From: Microvirga sp. SRT01
GTDB taxonomy: Bacteria > Pseudomonadota > Alphaproteobacteria > Sphingomonadales > Sphingomonadaceae
Direction: 5' to 3'
DNA length: 64,000 nucleotides
NCBI GenBank assembly: GCA_018139225.1
Contig: JAGSNX010000001.1
Span: forward strand, 372,001-436,000
The translations under genes were made by a program, and so were the position numbers. How positions within the stretch are numbered: position 1 is the first letter of the stretch; each line of letters begins with the position of its first letter. Under the pieces are notes generated by a model, which searched no databases, was not told the DNA's origin, and was given only the letters and a program-made list of their open reading frames with translations. This document shows positions 9,172 to 18,610 of the stretch, piece by piece.

Positions 9172-9377
9172 TGTAGATCATCCCCCCCGGCAAGCGCGAT
9201 CCTACGCCTGCGGCTTTCCCCATGAAATCATTACGCTTCGATCGTCTCGATCGAAAGAATACCCAGGTCTTAACCTTTTCGAATCATCCCCGGCCTATTT
9301 CCCCCCGGCCCGGCCCCGCATGCTCGATCCCCGATCAATACTCCAGCGCCATTGCGGCGACAACAGAGATATTGCAG

Positions 9378-10451
9378 TCAACCACGGATCGCGAGCGGGA
9401 CGTTGCAATCGACGAGGATGTCCATCGAGGACGGATTCAACGCCATCCATGCCGTTCGACCCAAGATTGCCGGGGCATGCGCCGCACCCAGTTGCAGCGG
9501 TGGCACCTCGCTGGCGGAGATGGCGAGCCGCAGAATCGGGCGGTACTCGATACCCGCGGCCAATCGACACACTTCGCGCACCCGCGTAATCGTCGCGTCG
9601 TCCGTGCAAAGCGCGATCAGCTCGGCATGGCCGACGGGTCCGACCTCGATGACGTAATGATGCTGCACGTCGAGGACCGCGGCCCCGATCATCGCGGCAT
9701 CCGGCACATGATCGTCGGCACCGTCATGACCGGGCATTTCCAGCCGTTCGCCGCCCAGCCGGGTAAATCGGCCGAACGCTGGCCCACCGATCCGTGACTG
9801 TTCTTCCTTGGGCAGCGCCATCCAGACCGGCTCCGCCTGGATCACGCGCAATGGCCGTTTCAACAGGTGCCGCAACACCGTCTCCACCGATGCGGCGCTT
9901 CGGCGCTGATCGCCCAGATGATGCGCAAGCGGCGCAAGCGCCACATCGTCGAGAGCCAGGCGATCGCGCATCGCCGGCGTCGCGAGGCCGGCGAATGCCA
10001 GCATCGCACCCGTCGCCGCGTCGCTCCCGCCGCGCCCAGCGCGCTCGTGATCCAGCAACCAGTTGTACTTGCGCGCGATCCGGTAGAAGAACGACAGGGC
10101 TCGGTGGTCGAACAGGTTCAGGAACGCCGCCACCGATCGATCGCGCAATCTCCGTCGCTGAAGCTGTATCTCGCTGTAGAACGGCGGCATCGCCGCCGTC
10201 GCGCCGACCAGACCCAGGATGTTTGTCGTCACGCGCGGCTGCCGCCCATCGTCGTCGATCGCCGCCAACTCCGTCGCGACGAGGCCCATGCGGTCCGACG
10301 CGACGAAATGCAGCGGCTCCTCCTCGATCGGGGCGTCCTCGCCGAGAGGTGCGCCACGACCCTCCCGCCGCGCTGCCTGCTCGATCAGACGCCCCGCCTG
10401 AACCAGCGACGTTCGCGTCGCCCGCGATCGCAAACGCGCCAACGCGGTCAT
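9378..10451 (-). CDS. tssG: T6SS baseplate protein TssG
   Basis: 357 aa from the ATG at 10451, which overlaps the tssF stop as ATGA. Conserved TssG features are visible: E-E-P-L-H-F (~40), F-L-N-L-F-D-H-R (~90) and F-Y-R-I-A-R-K-Y (~103). TssG pairs with TssF in each baseplate wedge. A longer ORF reaching 10583 has an upstream part that only shadows tssF, so the coupled start is much more likely. Confidence 0.94.
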   Translation of the reverse strand: MTALARLRSRATRTSLVQAGRLIEQAARREGRGAPLGEDAPIEEEPLHFVASDRMGLVATELAAIDDDGRQPRVTTNILGLVGATAAMPPFYSEIQLQRRRLRDRSVAAFLNLFDHRALSFFYRIARKYNWLLDHERAGRGGSDAATGAMLAFAGLATPAMRDRLALDDVALAPLAHHLGDQRRSAASVETVLRHLLKRPLRVIQAEPVWMALPKEEQSRIGGPAFGRFTRLGGERLEMPGHDGADDHVPDAAMIGAAVLDVQHHYVIEVGPVGHAELIALCTDDATITRVREVCRLAAGIEYRPILRLAISASEVPPLQLGAAHAPAILGRTAWMALNPSSMDILVDCNVPLAIRG

Positions 10452-12259
10452 GTCAGGTCGCGGGTACCGACGCGCGCGCGCCATGTCTTCCACAGTCCCG
10501 GCTCCCGCCGCAACTTGGCAGACGTCCGCGTAAAGCTGTTGAGTGCGCAGGCGGTCGCCAGAAAGTGCTCGATGACGACGCAAAGCAGGAAGGCGCCGGA
10601 CCCGGACAACCGCTCGTCATCGATCTCCAGCGTCACATCCACGCCCGCCGCGACGGCGCTATGTCCTCGCAACCGCATCCGTGCAACACCAGGCTCCGAC
10701 GTCACGCCGACCAGTCGGTCGCGAAGGTGCACGCTCTCCGCCGTATCGACGATGTCGTATAGCGCCAGCACCTCCCGCAGCGCCTGAGCGCCCTTCGTGC
10801 CGCCGGATAGGCTGAGATGGTTGAGGGCCATTTGACCGACCAGTTTCCACACCGCGGCGCGGCGCCGGGCGGGTCGTCGGGTCGGTGTCGGCTTGGTCAG
10901 GGCGGTGGCACCGACGAGTCCGGGAACCTGCTCGTCGACCTCGAGTGCCGGCCGGCCGCCCCCGAACGGCAGGCGCATCGGCAGATCGCGGTTGGTCACC
11001 CTCACCCGCGTCAGCGCGACCGTCGAGTCGTCGCCGATCATCCGCCCGTCGAGGTCGGCGATCGACAGGAACACGTCGTCGCCGCCTCCGGGAGCGAAGC
11101 TTCCGCGTCGCGCCGTCGCGTGGAAGAAGCGGCCACGCTCGCCGCCGCCGTGAATCGAATGCAACATAGGCGCATCGACCTGTTCGCCCTGCGCATCCTG
11201 CAACCGCACCTCGCACACCGAATGCACCTCCAGCGCGTCCTCGCGCCTGGCATCGGGCACGATCCTGTATTCGATCTCCGTCTGATCGATCTGGATCGGC
11301 TCCGCCTCCATCTCGAACAGGTTCAGCACGGGCACGGCGAACAGTTCGAAATCCTCCGCCCTGACCACGCGCTCCAACTCGGCCGCCGGTTTGTCGAGGT
11401 AGAAGAACAGCTCCAGCCGGCCACCCGCAATGTCGAGCGTCCGAGCCGCCAGCCCGGTGATCTCGACGAACAGATGCTTTTGCGGGAACGCGAAATGCTC
11501 CTGCACCACGGCGTACGCGGTCGCCGCGACCTCCGTCTGCGGCAGAAGCAGTTCGTCCCGCTCAAGGCCCATGATCCGCAGGCGCTCGGGCGGCAGCAGC
11601 ACCGAGCGCGGGTCCGTCGGGCCCGTACCGACGCCGATGCCTAACAGGTTGACCCCAAGTTGCTCGATCAGGATCTGCGCCCGCCGCGCATCGCTCTTGA
11701 TGAACAGCCGGACGCGATCGAGGCCGAGCGACACCATTTCGAGGTCGGCCACCGTGGTCGTCAGCGCGATCCGAAGGACGCCCTTCGCCTGGGCCACGCC
11801 CAGCGCCGGCGCGTCCAGCGGCAACCCGCCGAGCGCCGCCTCCTCGATCCTGAGCGGCAGCAAGGTCGTGTCCCAACACGTGCGGTAGCGGCAGGGCTCG
11901 CCCGTCACGGGCTCGGTCGTCAGTACGGTGCCCGCCGGTACGACCACCGGCTTGTCCAGCGCCGGCGCCGGCATCAGGCGCGCCACGAAGAAGGACGGCA
12001 CCGGCTGGATCAGATGGGGATACAGCGTCAGCAGCAGGGCGTCGGACAATTCCGGGAACTCGTCGTCGATCTTGTGCCGCAGTCGCGCGTTCATGAACGC
12101 CACGGACTCGATCAGCCGGCCGATATGGGGGTCTTCGGTCGCATCGCGCGTCAGCCGCAATCGCGACGCGATCTTGGGATAGGCATCCGCGAACGCACCC
12201 GCCGAACTCCGCAGGAAGTTCAGTTCGCGCTGATAATAGGGGATGAGATCGTCGATCAT
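10448..12259 (-). CDS. tssF: T6SS baseplate protein TssF
   Basis: 603 aa, normal for TssF. The N-terminus (IDDLIPYYQRELNFLRSSAG) and the following F-A-D-A-Y-P-K-I-A-S-R-L are strongly conserved. TssF2-TssG forms the core of each wedge around the VgrG hub. It starts 3 bases after the tssE stop and overlaps tssG by 4 bases, so these three genes should be made in a fixed ratio. Confidence 0.95.
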   Translation of the reverse strand: MIDDLIPYYQRELNFLRSSAGAFADAYPKIASRLRLTRDATEDPHIGRLIESVAFMNARLRHKIDDEFPELSDALLLTLYPHLIQPVPSFFVARLMPAPALDKPVVVPAGTVLTTEPVTGEPCRYRTCWDTTLLPLRIEEAALGGLPLDAPALGVAQAKGVLRIALTTTVADLEMVSLGLDRVRLFIKSDARRAQILIEQLGVNLLGIGVGTGPTDPRSVLLPPERLRIMGLERDELLLPQTEVAATAYAVVQEHFAFPQKHLFVEITGLAARTLDIAGGRLELFFYLDKPAAELERVVRAEDFELFAVPVLNLFEMEAEPIQIDQTEIEYRIVPDARREDALEVHSVCEVRLQDAQGEQVDAPMLHSIHGGGERGRFFHATARRGSFAPGGGDDVFLSIADLDGRMIGDDSTVALTRVRVTNRDLPMRLPFGGGRPALEVDEQVPGLVGATALTKPTPTRRPARRRAAVWKLVGQMALNHLSLSGGTKGAQALREVLALYDIVDTAESVHLRDRLVGVTSEPGVARMRLRGHSAVAAGVDVTLEIDDERLSGSGAFLLCVVIEHFLATACALNSFTRTSAKLRREPGLWKTWRARVGTRDLT

Positions 12260-12262
12260 GCG

Positions 12263-12739
12263 CTATCGTGCCAGATTGACGTCGATCGCGCGATCCGATG
12301 GCCGCAGTCGCGCATCGTAGACCACCGCCTCCTCGATCATGTCCAGGACCATGACCGCGCTGATCCTGAAGCGAACCCCGGCCGATGTCGGCGCGCCGTC
12401 CACCTCCACTTCGACGCGGCGCAGGCGTGGCTCGTGTGTCCGGATGCCCTGTGCGATCATCCGTCGCAGCCGCTCCCGCACCGCTTCGCTGCTGAAGTCT
12501 TCGGTGCTGAGATCGGCGAGCCCGAAGCCCACCACCGTGTCCCCCAGTCCGGGTCGCGAGCCCAGCCATCTGGAATAGGGGCGTTTGCCGTTGAGCAAGC
12601 CCTCCAGATCGCGTCGCATCCCCAGCTTCACCCGGCGGAAGGCGGCATCGTCGTCGTCCTGCTCCTCGATCGTCTCGTCGGGCGCATCGTCCATCAGGCG
12701 ATCGAACAGCGACAGCAGCGGCCGCGTCGTGTCGGTCAC
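12263..12739 (-). CDS. tssE: T6SS baseplate protein TssE (gp25-like)
   Basis: 158 aa, the T4 gp25 homologue that starts sheath polymerisation on the baseplate. The gp25 core is visible: R-R-D-L-E-G-L-L-N, then a V-V-G-F-G-L-A-D-L segment, then I-x-x-H-E-P-R-L. The start is GTG at 12739, overlapping the tssC2 stop (GTGA). The acidic stretch EEQDDDD (residues ~25-31) lies before the core. Confidence 0.92.
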   Translation of the reverse strand: MTDTTRPLLSLFDRLMDDAPDETIEEQDDDDAAFRRVKLGMRRDLEGLLNGKRPYSRWLGSRPGLGDTVVGFGLADLSTEDFSSEAVRERLRRMIAQGIRTHEPRLRRVEVEVDGAPTSAGVRFRISAVMVLDMIEEAVVYDARLRPSDRAIDVNLAR

Positions 12740-14196
12740 GCCCCGACCTCCCGCCCGATCTGCGTCGCCAGCCGGAACTCCGACGCGATCTGATCGAGTT
12801 GGTAATGGGGCTGGATCGCGATTTCGCAGGCATAGGTGCCGGGCTTGCCGACCACCTCGGTCACGACGACGTTCGCCTGACGCAGTGGATAGCGGACCCG
12901 CATCTCCGGACTCGCATCGTCGTTACCCGTGACATAGGCGGACAGCCACGTCTGCAGCAGCCGCTGACACTCGCGCGCATCCGCGTATTTCCCGACCCAG
13001 TCGCGGGCGATCACCTTCACGTAATGCGCGAACCGACACACGCACATGATGTAATTCAACATCGCGCTCATCTTCGCGTTCATCCGGGCCGCCTCATTGT
13101 CGTAGTCCGGCGGACGATGCAGCGTCGGCAGATTGAGGAACGCCACCGATCCGGTCAGGTGCAATTGGCGCAGACAGATGAACCCGGCGGCGTTCAGCGC
13201 GACCTCCTGTTCTTCCGAGATCGCGTTCTCGGTCGCGAACCGGGCGACGGTGCCCGGCCGGTCCGGCCTCAGCATCAGCTTGACCGGCCCATCGACGATG
13301 CCGCCCTCGTCCGCCGCGATCGCGCCGCGAACGTCCGCCGGCCAGCGATGCTGGCGCATCGCGCGCGCCGCCACGCGAGCCAGACCGAAGCCGCCGCCGA
13401 TCCACAACAGGTCGGCGGGACCGGCGACCGCCTCGTCATAGACGAAGCCCAGCCGCGGCATCGACCGCCCGCGATAAGGTTGGCGCATCAGCAGGCGGGG
13501 CACCACCGCACCGATGAAGCGGCAGTCATTCTCTCCTCGCAGACGCTCGTATCGCGCCAGTTCCGGTCCGTTCAGGCTGGCGGCGAGATCCTGCCGAAGG
13601 TCGATCTCGTCATATCCATCGAGCCCGACCATACGCGGATCGACGCCTAGGATGATCGGACAGAATGCCGCCGCCGCTACCTCGGCCAGACTCGACACGG
13701 CGGCGAGATCGTCGACGCGCTCCCGTCCCGATGGCCGATGCCAGAGCGCGTGATCGACGACGAGCATGCCGAACGGCTCGCCGCCCGGCGTCCCGAATTC
13801 GCCGCTATAGATCTTCTCGAACAGGCTGGTCTGGTCGAACGCCACCGCGCGTTCCATGTCGCGGGCGATTTCCGCCCAGCGAGCATCCAGGATGCGCAGC
13901 TTCAGGCCGCTGTCGCCGGCCATTCCCTCGACCAGCCAGTGCGTGCCGCGCCACAGCGCTTCGATTTTCTGAAATCGCGGGTGGTGCAGGATCGCATCGA
14001 GTTGCTCGCCAAGGAGCCGATCGATGGCCGCGATCGCCGCACCGGCCCGGCCGACCTGGCGCCGGCGTGCGACATCCCGCCGGGATCGCTCCGCCCGGTC
14101 GGTATCGGACGACCGTGGAACCGGACGATCCGCGACCTCGCCCTGCTCGACGATGTTGTCGAGCAGGGCTTCGGTTCCAAGGCCGTCCAGTTCCAT
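12736..14196 (-). CDS. tssC2: Second TssC-family sheath protein (TssC2)
   Basis: 486 aa from the ATG at 14196. It is a TssC/VipB/EvpB homologue clearly paralogous to the gene upstream: both share the L-x-x-I-x-H-x-x-F-x-x-x-E-x-x-W-R-G-x-x-x-L-V region and the C-terminal R-F-A-H-Y-x-K-V-x-A-R-D. The N-terminal ~60 residues are shorter and more arginine-rich. Alphaproteobacterial T6SS loci such as Agrobacterium tssC40/tssC41 and Rhizobium impC/impD also carry two. It starts 23 bases after tssC1 and overlaps tssE. The frame stays open up to 14877, but that part only shadows tssC1. Confidence 0.92.
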   Translation of the reverse strand: MELDGLGTEALLDNIVEQGEVADRPVPRSSDTDRAERSRRDVARRRQVGRAGAAIAAIDRLLGEQLDAILHHPRFQKIEALWRGTHWLVEGMAGDSGLKLRILDARWAEIARDMERAVAFDQTSLFEKIYSGEFGTPGGEPFGMLVVDHALWHRPSGRERVDDLAAVSSLAEVAAAAFCPIILGVDPRMVGLDGYDEIDLRQDLAASLNGPELARYERLRGENDCRFIGAVVPRLLMRQPYRGRSMPRLGFVYDEAVAGPADLLWIGGGFGLARVAARAMRQHRWPADVRGAIAADEGGIVDGPVKLMLRPDRPGTVARFATENAISEEQEVALNAAGFICLRQLHLTGSVAFLNLPTLHRPPDYDNEAARMNAKMSAMLNYIMCVCRFAHYVKVIARDWVGKYADARECQRLLQTWLSAYVTGNDDASPEMRVRYPLRQANVVVTEVVGKPGTYACEIAIQPHYQLDQIASEFRLATQIGREVGA

Positions 14197-14219
14197 CGAT
14201 CCGATCCGATCCGGTTGGA

Positions 14220-15722
<1,503 letters not shown>

Positions 15723-15728
15723 CGTCAC

Positions 15729-16241
15729 TTACTCCTTGGGCGCGTCGGACACGCCGAGCTGCTGCTGCAATTCGGCCAGCGAGCCGTTGTCCTGAAGGAT
15801 CTTCTCGAGCAGACCCTCGAGCTGCTCGGAGCCGTCGGCCTTCGCCATCAGGTCGCGCAGCGCGTTGCGCGTCTCCATCAGCTTGCGGAGCGGTTCGACC
15901 TGCTGGACGATCTGCTCGGGCTCGAAATCCTCCATCGAGCGGAACTTGAGATTGACCTCGAATTCCTTGCCGTTCTTCTCGACGGTGTTGTCCACTTTCA
16001 GCTTCACGGCCGGTTCGATGCGGGCCATGACCTGGTCGAACTTGTCCTTCTTCAGGTCGACGAACTTGCGCTCCTTGAGCGCCTTCTTGGCGATCGCCGA
16101 GTCCCCCGAGAAATCGCCCAGGACGCCGACCACGAAGGGCAGCTCCTTCAGTTCCTGCGCACCTTCGGTTTCGACATCGTAGGTGATGTGCACACGCGGT
16201 TTGCGCACCCGCTTCAGCTTGTCATGTACCGAGTCAGCCAT
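15729..16241 (-). CDS. tssB: T6SS sheath small subunit TssB (VipA)
   Basis: 170 aa, the TssB/VipA sheath subunit. The motif V-H-I-T-Y-D-V-E-T-E-G near residue 17, followed by E-L-P-F-V-V-G-V-L-G-D-F-S-G, is the family signature. Its stop touches the tssC start region. TssB and TssC interlock into one sheath protomer, so adjacent coupled genes make sense. Confidence 0.96.
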   Translation of the reverse strand: MADSVHDKLKRVRKPRVHITYDVETEGAQELKELPFVVGVLGDFSGDSAIAKKALKERKFVDLKKDKFDQVMARIEPAVKLKVDNTVEKNGKEFEVNLKFRSMEDFEPEQIVQQVEPLRKLMETRNALRDLMAKADGSEQLEGLLEKILQDNGSLAELQQQLGVSDAPKE

Positions 16242-16309
16242 ATCCCACCCTCCAAGGCGCGACGTCGCGCCGTATTACGATCCGGGGCGACATGCCCCGG
16301 CGATTACGC

Positions 16310-17452
16310 TCACTCCGGCGGCGGGCGGATGCCCGAACGCCAGTAAAACAGTTCGCGGCTCGATCCGTCGGGGATCAGTTCGATGAGCAGGTCGTCGAAA
16401 CTCATCCGCGCCCGACGATCGACGTCGCGCAACGCGGAGCCGATCGGCGAAATAGGTTCGTACTTCTCGAAATAATCGGCGGCGGCGTTGACCGCCCGCA
16501 GCGCGTCCTCCCGTCGCGTGATCTTGCCGATCGAGAACGGCGCGTTGGCGGCGCCCCCGGCCACGACGACCGCACCGTCGCCGGTGGCGTCCGCGACATG
16601 CTCGGGCGGATCCTCGACATCGTTGGCGCTGTCGTCCGGCAAGAGCCGCAACAGCCCCTCCAGCCACTCGCGGATCGACCGCAATTCGTCGCTGACGCGC
16701 GATGCCGCTGGAAACCGGGGCTTGGTCCGTTCCGAGATGAAACTCACCGTCCGCCGCCACGCCGCCTCCGCCGACGACAGGTGCACGACCGCGATGCGCA
16801 ACGGCTTGCCGCCGACCCGCCGAGCCAGCGCCTCGGATGCGGCCATCGCTTCTTCGGCCTGTGCCTGCAGCGATGCGCGCTGTTCCGGCTTCACCGTCTG
16901 GGCGGACGCCAGCATCCCCTCGGCCACCACCCGGTCCATGTACCGCAAGGACTCGTCGCCGCCGCCCGCGAGCACGAGGTTGCGCAAGGGACCGATCAGC
17001 GTCCCATCCTTGTCGCTACCACCGCCCGAGAGGCCGGAAAGCGGCTGGAATCGAGCTTCGACGCCGTCTTCCTCGTCCTCCGCCGGGTAAAGCCCCTGGT
17101 CCCACCATGTTTCGACCAGTTCGGACATGACCATCACGGCCCGGTCGAACCCAGCCAGGCCGTCCCGCCGCGCGCAGGACTCGACCAAGATTGCCATGAT
17201 CTCAAGGTCTTTGCCGTGTTCTTTCAGGTAATCGACGGCGGTTTCTGCGATCTGGTCCCAGCTCCAATTGTCGCCGTCGCCGAAATCTTCGCCCATCGCC
17301 GCCTTTTGCTCGATGCGGAAGATCGCCTTGCGTTGAAACCGGATTTCTCGAAAGAGATCACCAACTTCGCCCTCATCGGCGCGACCGTCGATACCCGGAC
17401 CATCAGCGATGGGCGCAAGAATATCAGCGTCGATGCCATCGCCGATGATCAC
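16310..17452 (-). CDS. tssA: T6SS protein TssA (ImpA N-terminal family)
   Basis: 380 aa from the GTG at 17452. The N-terminal ImpA_N region shows D-L-F-R-E-I-R, then D-N-W-S-W-D and a W-W-D-Q-G-L-Y-P motif near 115-125, all typical of TssA. TssA primes and caps the growing tail. I chose the GTG because GGGAGG lies about 8 bases upstream; the longer frame from 17545 has no such site and an atypical start. It is the first gene of the leftward T6SS unit, and 140 bases separate it from the divergent PAAR gene. Confidence 0.92.
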   Translation of the reverse strand: MIIGDGIDADILAPIADGPGIDGRADEGEVGDLFREIRFQRKAIFRIEQKAAMGEDFGDGDNWSWDQIAETAVDYLKEHGKDLEIMAILVESCARRDGLAGFDRAVMVMSELVETWWDQGLYPAEDEEDGVEARFQPLSGLSGGGSDKDGTLIGPLRNLVLAGGGDESLRYMDRVVAEGMLASAQTVKPEQRASLQAQAEEAMAASEALARRVGGKPLRIAVVHLSSAEAAWRRTVSFISERTKPRFPAASRVSDELRSIREWLEGLLRLLPDDSANDVEDPPEHVADATGDGAVVVAGGAANAPFSIGKITRREDALRAVNAAADYFEKYEPISPIGSALRDVDRRARMSFDDLLIELIPDGSSRELFYWRSGIRPPPE

Positions 17453-17592
17453 TGAATATTTCCTCCCGCCCCGATGACGACTCGATAGGCCCCCGCCTGC
17501 GCCGTTGCACGCGCCTTTTTTGCCTCGACAGCAACTTTCTCGCAAGCATCGTTCGTGCTAGCTGGAACGAATAGTCAGGGAGGGTTGGACCG
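17453..17592. promoter_or_regulatory. Divergent intergenic region tssA / PAAR
   Basis: 140 bases between two divergent genes, so both promoters must lie here or further upstream. It includes a T-run on the plus strand (near 17515-17520). I cannot assign convincing -35/-10 boxes, and I looked for and did not find a sigma-54 GG-N10-GC element. Confidence 0.4.
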
Positions 17593-17886
17593 ATGGGGAT
17601 GCCGGCGTCGCGCCAGACGGATATGCATGTCTGCCCCGCCGCGACGGGGCCCGTGCCCCATGTCGGCGGACCGATCACCGGACCGTGCGTCCCTACCGTG
17701 TTGATCGGCAAGCTTCCGGCTGCGGTCATGGGCGATCTCTGCACCTGCGTCGGTCCACCGGACTCGATCATCAAGGGCAGCGCCACGGTGCTGACCGGCA
17801 AGAAGCCGCAGGTCCGAATCGGCGACTCCTGCGCGCACGGCGGGGCGATCATCCTCGGGCTGCCGACCGTTCTGGTCGGCGGATGA
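17593..17886 (+). CDS. PAAR-domain T6SS spike-tip protein
   Basis: 97 aa, all of it a PAAR domain: P-A-S-R-Q-T-D-M-H-V-C-P, V-G-G-P-I-T-G-P-C, then a second M-G-D-L-C-T-C-V-G-P-P and the last G-D-S-C-A-H-G-G. These Cys/His pairs bind the zinc of the sharp cone that caps VgrG. No toxin domain is fused. The start at 17593 has GGGAGG 8 bases upstream; an ATG at 17599 is also possible. It is divergent from tssA and 10 bases before the phosphatase gene. Confidence 0.93.
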   Translation: MGMPASRQTDMHVCPAATGPVPHVGGPITGPCVPTVLIGKLPAAVMGDLCTCVGPPDSIIKGSATVLTGKKPQVRIGDSCAHGGAIILGLPTVLVGG

Positions 17887-17896
17887 CTCCTCACTC

Positions 17897-18610
17897 ATGA
17901 ACGATCACGCCGAGGCCGCCGCGCTCAGCCATGTCGGCTGCGTCAGGACCGCCAACGAAGACAGCGTGATGACGCACCCCGGCGGCAGTTTCTGGGCCGT
18001 GGCGGATGGCATGGGCGGGCATGCGCGCGGCGATTGGGCGTCACAGACCGTCGCGGCGCGCCTCCACGCGGTGTCGCTCACGGGCGGTCTGGACCATGAT
18101 TGCGAGGCGATCGCCGACGCGCTCGCCGCCGCCAATGCGGAGGTGGTGGAGGCCGGCCGCGTCGCCGTACGGACGATCGGCACCACGGTCGCCGCGCTGT
18201 TGCTGGCGGAGGGACGCTGCGCCTGCCTCTGGGTCGGTGACAGCCGCGTCTACCGCCTGCGGGGCGGCATGCTGCGGCAGATGACGCGCGACCACAGCCA
18301 GGTCGACCAGCTCGTCGCGGCGGGGATCATCCGCCCGGAGGAGGCGGCGGACCACCCGCTGGCCAATGTCGTGACGCGTGCGATCGGCGGGGAACCTGAC
18401 CTGGCGCTCGACGTGGTCGAGGATGCGGCGGTGGCGGGCGACGTGTTCCTGTTGTGCTCCGACGGATTGAACAAATGCCTGTCGGATGCGGAGATAGCAG
18501 CGCTGCTCGAGGCTGCGCCGGCAGCCGCCTGCGACGCGCTGGTTCGCGCGGTGCTGGCACGCGGTGCGCCGGACAATGTCAGCGTGGTGGTGGTGCGCCT
18601 GCCGGGCTGA
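17897..18610 (+). CDS. PP2C-family protein phosphatase (T6SS PppA/Stp-like)
   Basis: 237 aa, a complete PP2C (PPM) serine/threonine phosphatase. Metal-binding motifs are visible: R-T-A-N-E-D-S (~17), V-A-D-G-M-G-G-H (~36), W-V-G-D-S-R-V-Y (~113), L-C-S-D-G-L (~187) and P-D-N-V-S (~227). It has no membrane segment. In T6SS loci such an enzyme (PppA/Stp1) opposes the kinase PpkA and resets TagH/TssL phosphorylation. No kinase is in the window; it may lie beyond the left edge. The 3' end overlaps the convergent mprF end by 32 bases. Confidence 0.93.
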   Translation: MNDHAEAAALSHVGCVRTANEDSVMTHPGGSFWAVADGMGGHARGDWASQTVAARLHAVSLTGGLDHDCEAIADALAAANAEVVEAGRVAVRTIGTTVAALLLAEGRCACLWVGDSRVYRLRGGMLRQMTRDHSQVDQLVAAGIIRPEEAADHPLANVVTRAIGGEPDLALDVVEDAAVAGDVFLLCSDGLNKCLSDAEIAALLEAAPAAACDALVRAVLARGAPDNVSVVVVRLPG

